Below are positions 45,218-56,499 of a stretch of DNA of 64,000 nucleotides, one piece after another (the stretch's first letter is position 1; every line of letters starts with the position of its first letter). The DNA is taken from positions 1,062,655-1,126,654 of the forward strand of contig BCIC01000007.1 in assembly GCA_001599835.1 (NCBI GenBank), in the 5' to 3' direction. Under the pieces are notes generated by a model. It was not told where the DNA came from, ran no database searches, and was given only the letters and a program-made list of their open reading frames with translations. Origin of the DNA: Thermoascus crustaceus. Taxonomy: Eukaryota; Ascomycota; Eurotiomycetes; Eurotiales; Thermoascaceae. The position numbers and the translations under genes are program-made.

Positions 45218-47160
45218 ATGGCAGTCTTTGAAAACGCCAGGCCATTTGAGAAGGATGTTGAAGACGTTGAACGTGCTGTTTATGTATGGAGACGTGCCTT
45301 CAGGCCTGGTTGTACTCTTACCTGACCTTCCAACTCCAGGGGAAGTCCTCCAGTCAAGATGGCGCAGATGCAGCAGACGGGGATCTCACCACCACCAGCG
45401 CCAGTGAAAAGGCCCTGCTCTGGAAGCAGGATCTGAGAGTTGTGCCGCTTTCCGCTGGGATCTATTTACTTTGTTATCTGGATCGCAGTAATATCGGTCA
45501 GCGGTGTCCCAAGGCCCTCAGAGAGACGTATACTTACATTGTCAAGGGAACGCAAAGGTGCTTAACGCTGATACGCATAATGATCTTTTGTCGGAGACGA
45601 ATATGAGTTCTTATGAGTATACGTGGGTGGTTGTGATTCTGTGCTAAGGCTAGAGTTTTCATTCTGACGGTGATAGGATTGCTTTGATGGTCTTTCTGAT
45701 TGCCTACGCGCTTTTTGAAGTCCCCTCAAATTATTTCTTGAAGAAGCTGAGACCGAGCGTACGTCAACATATACCTAGGTATTTCTCCGTTATTGAAATG
45801 CTAACCCGGAGAACAGCGATGGATCGCATTCCTCATGCTCTCATGGGGCGCAGTGACCATGGGACTGGGCGGAGCGCACACCTACGCCCAAGTGACCGGA
45901 ATCCGGTTTCTCCTGGGCGTAATGGAAGCTGGACTCTTTCCTGGCCTCGTGTTCTACCTCACCTTTTGGTATCGAACCTCTGAACGCTCGATACGAGTTG
46001 CTCTGATCCTAGCATCTGCGACTCTGGCGGGTGCTTTTGGCGGCGCCATTGCGTATGGAGTCGGACACATGAACGGCGCCCGTGGGCTCTCTGCCTGGCG
46101 CTGGCTTTTCATCATCGAGGGTGCTCCGTCCTGCGCTTCTGCGTTGCTCGTGTGGTTTTTCCTGCCTGATTATCCAGAGTCTGCGGGATGGCTTACTCCC
46201 AGGGAGAAGGAGCTTGCGAAGGAAAGACTTCGAGTCGAGGGATCCAAGGGAAATGCGAAGGCTATGTCTTGGGAAGATGCGAAAACTGTATTGACTGATT
46301 GGCGTTTGTATGCGCATTATGCTGTATGTCTGTTCCTTGCCATGTTGTTTGGACAGGGAACTGATTAAGATACAACAGGTGTACTTCGGGATCTCGACGC
46401 CCTTCTCTAGTCTTTCACTTTTTACGCCTTCTATCACATCCGGTCTCGGATATTCCAATCTGCAAGCTCAATTGATGACCGTTCCGCCGTATGCTGTTGC
46501 ATACGTGGTGACCGTTGCCGTTTCGTGGTCAGCAGACCACTTCAATGCGTATGTCGACCGTTCTCTACAGGAAGCATGCAGAATACTGACATGTCGGTGA
46601 AACAGTCGTGGTCTCCATTCTGCCGTGTTCTCCTTCATAGGCGCCATGGGATTCCTCGCGTCTGCAGTCCTACCAGCGGACGCTTATCTGGTCAGTTCCA
46701 TCCCTTCCCGTATACAGTACTTTAGAAAAAAAAGAGAGAGACAAAAACTGACGTAGACTCCAGCACCGCTACGGTTGCCTCATCGTCGCCGCCAGCGGCG
46801 CCTTCGCCTGCATCCCCCCTCTCCTAGGCTGGCTCTCCTCGAACCTCCGATCCACCGCAGGCGCGGGGCTCGCCATCGCGCTGAATGTCTCCTTCGGTGC
46901 CCCCGGCCAGATCGTGGGCGTGTGGATCTACGAGACCAATGAGGCCAAAAGGGGGTATCCCACGGGCCACTGGACGAATGCTGCGCTGTTATTGTTCGTG
47001 AGTGCTGGGTGTGTTGCGTTGAGGGTTTATTATGCGTGGCTGAATAGGAGGGGGAGGGGGAAGGATGGTAAGGCTTTCGCCTATTAGTACTATAATATAG
47101 TGTGAGGCTGTTAATGCAGAGAGAGATGGACTGGATCAGCCGATGCTTTCGTCCATTTAA
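45218..47160 (+). CDS. MFS carrier of the Dal5/allantoate permease (anion:cation symporter) type
   Basis: This is a plasma-membrane carrier for an organic anion such as a carboxylate or vitamin; the substrate is not predictable. Nine exons join in frame to 495 residues: 45218-45283, 45340-45496, 45547-45622, 45677-45758, 45817-46323, 46379-46548, 46606-46690, 46764-47067 and 47120-47160. The first helix ends in YLLCYLDRSNIGNAKVL, the ACS-family signature. IALMVFLIAYALFEVPSNYFLKK, GIRFLLGVMEAGLFPGLVFY and ASALLVWFFLPDYPESAGWL follow. The second half has FFGIS-like VYFGISTPFSSL and AIALNVSFGAPGQIVGVWIY. The C-tail is short and acidic. Every splice restores codons, which makes an intact gene likely. 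Confidence 0.88.
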
Positions 47161-47928
47161 AATTGCTCTACGATGCAAAATCCCGAGCTGATTGAGCGTG
47201 CCTGTCGGTATAGTATGAACCAAGTTGATTGGGTTCGGTATCCCGGAATACAATTCGCGGGAAATTTTGTCCGCGTTGTAACCAATATAAGAACACAGGA
47301 TTCCAGATCATACAGGTTGTCCGGATTGATGGGGAATGAACGAAAACTAAGATAAGATTGGTTCAATCTATTGAAGAGTTCAAGTAATTCAATGATTCGT
47401 TCAGGTCGGATTTAAGGATTTAAGATCAAACTGGAGGCCGACCCATCCCCTTCCTAATGGGGAATGGCTGACGGAGATCAGGGTGCGATCCGATAAGGCA
47501 ACCTGGGACTGCAGGGATGTCCCTGACAGCATCGAAAGCTGAACTTGTACATTGATCGATGCGCATCACCAGGGATTTTTCTCGTCCGTCTCTTGTCTAT
47601 GGAAAAAGTTCTTCTGGAACAATCGCCACCTTGAAATGGAAAAGTCCCCGCTTTCTCCGTGGCAACCGAAAGGAATGATGGCGATGCGTCAGGACTCCGG
47701 ATCCACAGCCCCAGGAGCGCAGAGCTCCACACTGCCTAAGGGATGATATCCGCGGCCTCCAAATTCAAAACCGATTCCTCGTTTTCACAAACGAGACTCC
47801 TACCGCGCGGGGAGCCTCCTGCCATTGTCGCTTAGAATATTACTTTGTTTCTTTTCTGCCCCCTCTTCGGGGTTTATTTCTCCCCCAATCCATTCAGAAG
47901 ATTCTGCCTGCGGGTGCTTTAGTTCACC
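47161..47928. other. Intergenic region between two MFS genes
   Basis: These 768 bp hold the 3' end of the first carrier gene and the promoter of the second. No further gene is seen. The leader before 47929 is CT-rich. Confidence 0.45.
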
Positions 47929-49830
47929 ATGGCCGATCATAAATCGTGGCTCAGGAAATTCCGAGCTTCCGAAGGTTTCATCACCGCGACGGTTTCGGTC
48001 GCTTTGTTCACAGTGAGTGAGTCCCCACTGTAAGATTTACAGGGAGGGAAAGCGGTTACTGACATAGAGAAGGATGAATTCATCTACGGCCTGGTGAGTT
48101 TTTTGACGACGCATTCGACATTGCCCGGGTGAGAGGAGAAATTGAAGACATACACGAAAAAATCTGCTCTTTGACCAGCACGTTTGACCGAGATTTAGAT
48201 TGTTCCTGTCATCCCACGAGCTCTGATAGACCGGGCGGGAGTGTCTGATCAGGACGGTAAGTGAGAATTGGTGGATCAAAACAGTTGTTTTGTTCTTCGA
48301 AGGTCCTCGGGGTTGTCCAGCAAAAACATGCTAATATTTCTTGTTGCTGTATACAGTGCAGAAATGGATCTCATTCCTTCTGGCAGCATATGGCGCTTCT
48401 TTGACCATCGGATCCCGTAAGTCGTCTTGCGCCCTCCTGGTTGTGCTACGATGTCCGCTCACAAGGGTGTCGGGGAAACAGCGCTTTTCGGGTACCTTAC
48501 CGACCGGCATAGATCCAGGAAAATATTCTTCGTTATTGGACTCATCGCGCTCGCCCTTTCAACCGCTCTGTTCATGATCGGCATTTCTCCTGTTGTTTTG
48601 GTGGTTGCGAGGGCTCTTCAGGGACTTTCCGGCGCCTGTGTGGGAGTGGTTGGCATGGCATTTCTGGGCGATACGGTCGGTGAAGATCACACTTCTCGGG
48701 CAATGGGATATGCAATGTCCTCAATGTCCCTGGGTATCATCTCTGGGCCCATGACTGGAGGGATCATGTCAGTGATTTTCCGGCTCCCGCGAGCTCTGCG
48801 ACAGTCCTTTTGCCGGTGCTGACGGCTTGTATAGTTTCGCCAAATTCGGATATGTCGCCGTTTTCATAATCCCAATTGCACTGACGGTTGTTGATATTGT
48901 TTTGCGAGTGCTGGTCATTGAGAGTGGGGGCATGGCTTTCCAAGCACTATCTTCACGGATACAGGATGAGGGCTAACAGACTGTGTAGCTGAAAAGGACA
49001 CCAAGCCATCTAATCTGCCTACGGATACCGTCACACAGCAAAGACAGGATGCACCTACCCCGACGGGTCCCTCGGAGAACACCCCTCTACTCAATTCGGC
49101 GTCGCATTCGGACGAACAGGGATCGGAAACAACGCCCATGCTGTTCCAGCTCCTCGCCCACCCCCGTATGAGGGTGGCCCTGTTCGCAACCATTGTCGGC
49201 GCAGTAGTCATAACCTCTTTTGAATCGGTAAGCGACCACTGTCCAAGTGATCATAGCTCTGTACGATACTAACCGCCGACCCAGACCCTTCCACTGTTTG
49301 TGACTCAGCAGTTTCACTGGGACTCCATGGGAGCAGGATTGATCTTCCTCGCATTCTCTCTCCCTACCCTTTCCGGATCTTTGATCGGAGATTGGATTGA
49401 CAGTGGAGCTAGCCCCTTCACCGGTGCGGTTGCAATCTCTATCGAGGGTATCGCCCTTTTGTCGCTCCGCTTCGTATCCGGCAACACTTCGGTCTCCAAA
49501 GCTATTTTGGTGACACTTCTGCCCATCATCGGCCTTGCGATCACAATCGTGGGCGTGACGCAGATGACCAACCTGTGCCTGGCCGCCGGCGAGGTGGAGG
49601 AGCGACACCCGGACAAGGGAGAGCGTGGAAAGGGTCTGGCGTTTGCACTACTCAACATGTCCTATGCCGCGGGACAGTTTATCGGCCCCGTTTTAGGCGG
49701 CTTCACCAAGCAGTATGCGGGCTGGGGCGGGATGACGCTGGTGCTGGGTCTGATCTGCCTTGGAACGGCAGCGTTGATGGCGTGGAGCGTTGCTCGCGAT
49801 AAAAAGCGGGCGAAGACGCTTCCTGTGTAA
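47929..49830 (+). CDS. MFS carrier, DHA1/vesicular amine transporter-like
   Basis: This is a twelve-helix drug:proton antiporter-type carrier with unknown substrate. Eight exons join in frame to 463 residues: 47929-48016, 48068-48093, 48199-48256, 48357-48416, 48482-48767, 48835-48923, 48989-49227 and 49285-49830. The first helix contains ASEGFITATVSVALFTV. IYGLIVPVIPRALIDRAGVS and the loop-2/3 MFS motif LFGYLTDRHRSRK follow. The helix-5 antiporter motif reads SLGIISGPMTGGIIF. A hydrophilic central loop of ~60 residues (EKDTKPSNLPTDT onward) separates the halves. The second half has NMSYAAGQFIGPVLGGF, a repeat of the antiporter motif. A second in-register GTGAGT at 48017 gives the better splice for exon 1. 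No link to the neighbouring carrier is implied beyond orientation. Confidence 0.87.
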
Positions 49831-50304
49831 CAAAAAAAGGTGGTTTTGTTTACATACTGGCATGTGCTGTACATAGGTTTTTCTTTTCTCCATGCTGTGA
49901 ATATGAGAAGTGGACTCGGCAATGATAGGAGTTCCATAGCAGTAGACAGGTCAGGGCTATGCTGTGAATGACTACCTAGCTTGTCGGAATCAACACTCGT
50001 TTTTGTGGCCCGGGGAATTAGATAATATGTGAGATAGCACAGCATAGTAGGTACCTACCTGATTAGACTATATTCAGATCATCTGATAGCAAGTACAGTA
50101 TGTCGGGCCTGTCCTACCCTCCGTACTCCGAAGTGGAGAGTGTACGCGGAGACGCGACATCCACATGGCATTGATAGCCATTGATATTGATAACGCAGAT
50201 AGGTAAAAGTGTTATCGAGGCTTGTCTTGTGGACTAGATGATTATTTTATGGGATTATCATATGACTTATTATTATTGATATGACGCTCGTTAAACAGAG
50301 TAAA
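49831..50304. other. Convergent 3' intergenic region
   Basis: Between the stops of the MFS gene (plus) and the 149-residue protein gene (minus). AT-rich, with no gene seen. Confidence 0.45.
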
Positions 50305-50754
50305 TCACAACTTTGCATACCCAACAGCCGGCCCCTTCCAAACATACTTCGCAAGTTCATCCCTAGCCGCCCTCATCCTCTTCAACACCTCACCATCAGG
50401 AATATCCAACAGCCCCTCGAAATCCCGCTTAACCATTTCCAACTTGGCCAGCTTGACAAACCAAACCTCTGACTTTCTTCTTTCTTTAGCGTCATCAGCA
50501 GCAGCAGTACCAAGCTCCTTACAAGCCTTCCCCCAGAGCTTCACGGAATGCCGACTCTGAGGTAAGAAAGGCATGACCACGTTCCAAACGTGCGTCGGAC
50601 GTCGCATCTTTACTTTGCTGACCAAGATGGATCCCTTCAAGGGTCGTTCACGGAAGGACTGGGCTTGCATTTTCGATATCGCGATCCATGGAGCACTCTT
50701 GAATGCCTTTCGGAAGCCTAGAACGGCCTTCTTCTGGCTTTCTGCGGTATCCAT
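50305..50754 (-). CDS. Small basic protein of unknown function, 149 residues
   Basis: One uninterrupted frame of 149 codons with a protein-like composition. It is rich in Lys, Arg, Ala and Val and has no signal peptide or membrane helix. Segments such as KAFKSAPWIAISKMQAQSF and RRPTHVWNVVMPFLPQSRHS, and the helical end DGEVLKRMRAARDELAKYVW, look folded. I do not recognise a family. The ATG at 50752-50754 is the first of the frame. It could be a lineage-specific gene; the absence of other frames with the same quality supports coding. Confidence 0.5.
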   Translation of the reverse strand: MDTAESQKKAVLGFRKAFKSAPWIAISKMQAQSFRERPLKGSILVSKVKMRRPTHVWNVVMPFLPQSRHSVKLWGKACKELGTAAADDAKERRKSEVWFVKLAKLEMVKRDFEGLLDIPDGEVLKRMRAARDELAKYVWKGPAVGYAKL

Positions 50755-51835
50755 TTTCTGATAAATTGATGATTCGAGCTATTCAGCTCTTTGGAATTGA
50801 CACATACATTCACAATTTGTATCAGACCGTCGGAATGCGCTTAGCTGAAGACAATGGCATATTGATAGAATCCAATACAGATGGAGGTGGGACGTGGAGT
50901 GGATAACTGAGAAGTGCTAAGCCTCGCGCTATATGAGTGATAGTGTGGGGCTAAGTTATGGAGTTGGGTGCTTTGATCAATCAGTTTAAAGCATGTTCTA
51001 ATAATCCCTACAGAATAGCTCAAGTGCGACGTGACAGGGATTTCATGTTGAACTAAAAAGGCAACGCTACCTAGTTGTTCTTGCAGGGTTCTGACCTTAT
51101 ACTCCCACATCTCATTTGTTTTTTTTCTTTCAGTGTCTTCCGACCTGGACATATAACCTAGCTTGCACTGCATCCATCTGATTTGTTCGTTGTTTTGCCC
51201 TCCAGACTCGAGATATATATATATATGAAGGCTCCGCGATAGTTTATTGTCAGCCGAATATTACCACTATAACCTAGTGGTATGCCAAGAGACCTATCAG
51301 TCTAGTCAGCACACGCCGATTCGGATCTGCAGGTCATGATCCCTGCAATAAAGGAATCATACTGTCTATACCCGAGACTGCCTATTTTCCTTTATTATTG
51401 TGACGGCGTGGCAAGAAGCTATATAAGCGAGAGCAATATGAAGCCGTTGGCTTCGTATCCTAGTCTTTTGCCGGTAGCGCAGCGGTTTGGCTCCTAGAAT
51501 GCTCCCTAGGAGCCACTCCGTGACAAGTATATCCTTTCATAATTCATGAAAGGTCTCGGGATCATTAAACAAAGAGATATTCGGAAGGTCTTAACTCCTA
51601 AGTCCATGAGAATAAATAGTCAGTTAGTTAGGTAGATTCGAATAATCAGAGCTTTCATCATCATACCTTCGGATTACGAGGTTCGCGCAGTCTGACATTT
51701 ATTCCCTCCTGTTATCAAGCACTTCCTCTCGCACGCACGGACACAAAGAACTAAAATCCACCTCAAACCATCACAACAGACGATTACATACAGAACCAAG
51801 TAACTAGGTACCTTGCCTTAATTACAGGCTGAAAC
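50755..51835. other. Intergenic region with a tRNA-like hairpin
   Basis: It contains (TA)n near 51215-51225 and, at 51474-51525, TAGCGCAGCGGTT (an A-box match). The A-box match is followed by a 9-bp hairpin GGCTCCTAG/CTAGGAGCC. No B-box in the right place follows, so it is not called as a tRNA gene. The region before 51836 is CA-rich leader. Confidence 0.45.
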
Positions 51836-52021
51836 ATGCCCCAAACATACTACGAAACCCCCTACCCCCGCAAACCCATCAAGGCCCTAGGAATTCTCCT
51901 CCTCATCGCCTCCATCACCACCATCGCCATCCTGGGCTGGCACTCCTGGATCTCCGTGGGCGTGTTTGCCGCCTTCGTCGTCGTCCATATGGTGGCGTCC
52001 TTCCTGGACCCGGAGAACTAG
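51836..52021 (+). CDS. Very small membrane protein, 61 residues
   Basis: A single frame encodes 61 residues with two hydrophobic helices, ALGILLLIASITTIAILGW and VGVFAAFVVVHMVASFL, after a short polar start (MPQTYYETPYPRKPIK). The start has an A at -3 (AACATG). Such two-helix mini-proteins exist in fungal genomes, but I cannot name a family. Coding is plausible because the two helices are of full membrane length. Confidence 0.42.
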   Translation: MPQTYYETPYPRKPIKALGILLLIASITTIAILGWHSWISVGVFAAFVVVHMVASFLDPEN

Positions 52022-53903
52022 TACTGGGAGTTCACGCGCACGGATGAGAAGGATGGCTTCTGTCATCTGGGTGAGGAGGCCATTTGTGGTGTTCAAGAGG
52101 TGGGAGGTGCAGGTTGGGTTGACGGGCGGGTATGAGGTGAGGGTGGTGGATGGGTGGAGGTATGAGCCTGTTTTGATTAGGATTTGGTATGGTATGATAG
52201 CAGCGGCGGTAGCAGCAGTCAATCTGCGATGATTGCTATAGACGATGATGACAACGATGATAACATGCCAACTGGCCGTGGGGTATTCAAGGGCTGGAAG
52301 ATTTATGAGATGGCCTGTTGGGCGGCCAAGACACTCTCTGTTTCCGACGGATTGAAGTCTTTCTTCGCTCACTGGTTGAGGTCAAACCATCCATTCATGA
52401 AGATACCGATATCCCTGGGAAAACTACATGAAGGTTACGAAACGAAAAGTATCAAGACTGGCCCTTATCCTCGGTGCTAGCACACCTAAATCGATATTGA
52501 TGCCCGATGCGGTTAACATGACCGGGTAATTGCTCCTCACATCCTGCTATGCTAGGGTTTATTGATTCTTTGATATCGTCCGAGCCATTATATGGCAATA
52601 TACCTCAGTTCACGGAATTGAGAGGAGAGGAAATGAGACAGAACGTGGCTGTGCCAACACGAGAACGCGAGGAGCGTATCAGGGTCCAAGCCCAGGATCA
52701 AGAGAGCCGAATGGAATGGGGAGGACAGGATGCGGATGGTAGATGAGATGCGGACCAGAGTCTTCGACATGCATTTCAAGTCTCTAACAGGAGACAGGGA
52801 CGCCGAGATGAAGCAGTGGATCCATCGCATCGAACTTTTGAATTGATATTGAGAGGAAGTGAAGTTATTGCTGTCTACGAGGAACAGACCTGTACTCTGA
52901 AGAAGTTGTCAAGTTCCGCGCTCAGCAAGCAGGAAGGCCTCAATGGCAATCAACAGGCTCCGTGTAACAGCACTCTTGAACAAAATCCCCAAAACCGGAC
53001 ATCCAGACAGAACCTGGGAAATATCGACTGTTAATAATTTGTCTTGGAAGTGCATCATTACCTGTTAAAATTGGTGAAGTCCTCCAGTGTTGCTGCTGAT
53101 GTAGAGGTAGGTGTAGGTGTGTGTATAGATAGTAGTAGTAGTAGAAAAACAAAAGAGCTCACACCCCCAGCCCACTGCAGTGGGGCAGGGATGCTACGAA
53201 AACCTCACCTTGCTTTCGGCGGGGAGGGCTTTTACTATCCCGGAGCTCAGAGTTCCTTTGGTGATGTTAGCAGGAATATTGGTAATTACCGCACCGCTTC
53301 AACCATCACCCCCTCCGGGATTTGAACAGAGAACTCCTACTGCTAGGAGTCCTCAGTTATTATTAGGTTGTGCTGTGCCTAAAATATATGGGAACTTTGA
53401 GGGAGGGCTCCCGGAGGGACGCGTGAGGGAAGGGGGGAGGGTGGTCGCTCCTGGGATATGGTAACAGTGATTGGCTTTTCGGGTGAGATTTCGCAGTGTA
53501 TGACGCTGGATTGTTATTGTTCTATAAAATACAGTAGCTTGAAAAGAGAGAAAAATAATTTTGACACTTATCAGCCATAATTCAAAGATTATTCTATATA
53601 CTCTGAGTCCATACAACATATTACCTAATTTGGAAATATATTATTACATAATCATGATGAATCAGCACTGCAAACGTCGCAAACTCCGGCTTTAGGCATC
53701 GCGGATCATCCTCAGGTGCAAACAACATATCTCCGTATTTACAGCAACCTGCTTAATTGGAGATATTCTTGTTGGTTTCTGAATTCTTGATGCGATGCTG
53801 TTTTTATCCTGCGCATATTTTCAGGACTTATAGAGCTGTGCTTCTATCATCATCGATTATCCAAACTGTCACCGTAGCCCCGCGCGGGGCCCCAATCGCA
53901 ACA
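52022..53903. other. Intergenic region with a broken frame and a tRNA-like fragment
   Basis: At 52549-52856 a helical, charged frame can be read only with a +1 step near 52720. At 53310-53360 the minus strand has GTTCAAATCCC, a perfect B-box, preceded by a hairpin, but there is no matching 5' half. The remainder is AT-rich. The last part is the promoter of the tRNA-ribosyltransferase gene. Confidence 0.4.
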
Positions 53904-55687
53904 ATGTCGTCGACAACGAATACACGCAAGCCGATGCCTTCAGCGTTGACATTTGATATAGTCGCAAAATGCTCAGTATGTATCTATTATAGCTCCATTG
54001 AATAATTTCGATGATTTTGTTTTTCTTCGCCTCAGAACTGTTTTGTATCTCATCTAATCTATGTAATCTACTTACAGACCACAAAAGCCCGCGCCAGCTC
54101 CCTTCATCTTCCCCATGGCACGGTCTCTCTTCCAGTGTTCATGCCAGTTGCAACACAGGCCTCTCTGAAGGGTCTCACGCCGGAGCAGCTCGCGGAGACT
54201 GGCTGCATGCTCTGCTTGAATAACACGTACCATTTAGGTCTGAAGCCTGGACAGGCGGTCCTAGACCAAGTGGGCGGAGCGCACAAGTTGCAGGGATGGT
54301 ATCGAAATATTTTGACTGATAGCGGTGGGTGGGTTTAGTTTTCTTTTTCTCTTTTACACCGAGTCGGAGATGGGCGTAGTTGAGGTGCCAATGGAGAAGT
54401 CGAAGAGGAAGAATTATTATGGAGCGCCGCTTACGACTGATATACTAACATGCTTCATCATAGATTTCAGATGGTCTCCCTGCTGAAGCTTGCCAAGGTC
54501 ACAGAGGAAGGAGTCCGCTTTCTCAGTCCCCATGACGGGACCCCGATGTACGTTTATACTTCATTTTACCCGACAATTGGAAGGCTGTAAGCTAACTTCC
54601 CACAGGCTCCTTACCCCAGAACACTCAATCTCCTTGCAAAACTCGATAGGATCAGATATTATCATGCAGCTTGACGATGTCATTGCGACCACGTCTCCGG
54701 ACCATGCCAGGATGAAAGAGGCCATGGAGCGCTCGGTGCGGTGGCTAGATAGATGCATTGATGCGCATAAATACCCCGAACGTCAAAATTTGTTCTGCAT
54801 CATTCAAGGGGGTTTGGATCTAGATCTGCGGAGGAAATGCTGCGCGGAAATGGTGGCGCGAGATACGCCGGGCATCGCCATAGGCGGACTCTCTGGCGGC
54901 GAGGCGAAAGAGGAATTTTGTAAAGTGTCTGTGTGACCCTTATGATGTATGGAGTTTTTTGACATTGCTAATACTTCTAAACAGGGTTGATACGTGTACC
55001 GGCCTTCTTCCCGAGAAGAAACCGAGATACGTCATGGGAGTTGTAAGAGAAGACTCTTGTTTTCACGGCATTTTTCATGAATTGACGATTTGCAGGGATA
55101 TCCCGAAGACCTCCTCGTGTCTGTTGCACTAGGTGCAGATATGTTCGACTGTGTCTGGCCCACTAGAACGGCGGTAAGTCGTGCACGGTCAGCTACAGTA
55201 TCAGTAGTATGAACATATCTGATGAAAACCAGCGCTTCGGCAACGCAGTGACGTCCTACGGCACGCTAAACCTCCGCCACTCCTCCTACGCATACGACTT
55301 CTCTCCCATCGAAGAAGGTTGTACATGCGCATGCTGTCGTTCCACCGACCAAGGAGGACTAGGCATCACGAAGGCATATATCTACCATCTTGCCGCAAAA
55401 GAAACTGTCGGCGCTCATCTGTAAGTGCGAGGCGGATATTATATAACAACCTCTGTTAGAGACATGTATTGTCAGTCAAGCTTTCTAACTATGTACGCAG
55501 CCTTACCATACATAACGTCCACTACCTCCTCTCTCTGATGGGATCCGCCCGTCAGGCGATCATTGAGGATCGATATCCTGCCTTTCTGCGCGACTTCTTC
55601 TGGAAGCTGTATCCAGATAAGTCCAAGATTCCGGAGTGGGCAATCGGCGCTCTGCGTAGCGTTGGGGTGGATTTGTTAGCGGAGTAG
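53904..55687 (+). CDS. qtrt1: Queuine tRNA-ribosyltransferase catalytic subunit (eukaryotic TGT/QTRT1)
   Basis: The enzyme exchanges guanine for queuine at position 34 of tRNAs with GUN anticodons. Eight exons join in frame to 412 residues: 53904-53975, 54078-54328, 54464-54547, 54606-54926, 54985-55042, 55096-55173, 55233-55420 and 55501-55687. Motifs appear in order: LPVFMPVATQASLKGLTPEQ, NNTYHLGLKPG, then ILTDSGGFQMVSL with the substrate-binding Asp. These are followed by CIIQGGLDLDLRR, GGLSGGEAKEEF and GADMFDCVWPTRTARFGNA with the nucleophilic Asp. The zinc site is CTCACCRSTD with a later His (LTIHNVHYLL). All splices restore codons and the family length. Fungi rely on salvaged queuine, so the gene needs an external or symbiotic source, which is general knowledge. 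Confidence 0.93.
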
Positions 55688-56499
55688 GGCGGAACAACCT
55701 ATATACTACCTAACATGCATGGAGTATTCTACAGGTACGGACTGAAAGTAGTGTAATGAGATAGGTTTGGCGTGGTGGCTGGATTTGATGTTTGTATAGA
55801 GGTATAGTACTATGACACAATACTAGAGTTCCGTCGACATATGGTTTAGAAAGACGTCCTTGAAGCTCTAGATGTACTTAGTAATATTCCCGTATAAGTA
55901 TAGATGGCTATCTATACAGAAAAACGTCACTCCCATTCCAAGTGCTATTCAAAAAAAATCCTATTAGGGTATGTCATCCTACCTTAAAACGAGCCATGTT
56001 ATCACACAAAAAAGGGCAAAAACAGCTGAAACTATTCCAATGGTTATAGCCAGATAAGGGTTGAGCGTTCAGCAACTCAATTCCTCGAACAACCGTCAAC
56101 ATAGCGAATTTTGATGGATGTCATTCTGGACGTGGAGTGACTTCAATCTCGCGACCACCTCTGCAGCTAATGTATAATGGCTATGTCAGCATTTGTCAGT
56201 ATACCTACAGATAGCAAGGTTTTCAGGTCTTCAGAAATTTGTGATTCTTAAACGCCCATTTACCGATTGGATTTATCTCAGTATTTCATATACCCGTCGC
56301 AGTGCAGGCCCATTTGCTGACTAAGAACGGTATGGAAATTAAAGCACGTGATGATACCGCGGCGCGTCGCGTCCACAGCGCGTACCAAGATGGGAAACTC
56401 GATATCCTGCCAGTTCATCTTCTGCAACTCCAGCGGCAGCAGCACCATCAACGGCTTCAATCTGCTGCACAATATCATTTCCTGTGCGGCTCGCAGAAA
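55688..56499. other. Intergenic region, thymidylate synthase promoter
   Basis: These 812 bp lie between the TGT gene and the thymidylate synthase start. The thymidylate synthase frame is open upstream to 56302, but that stretch is unlike the family. No further gene is seen. Confidence 0.5.

Noticed and set aside
56302..56499. Longer start for thymidylate synthase
   Set aside because: The extra 66 codons do not resemble the family, and the ATG at 56500 has a better context; the upstream part is probably leader or promoter.
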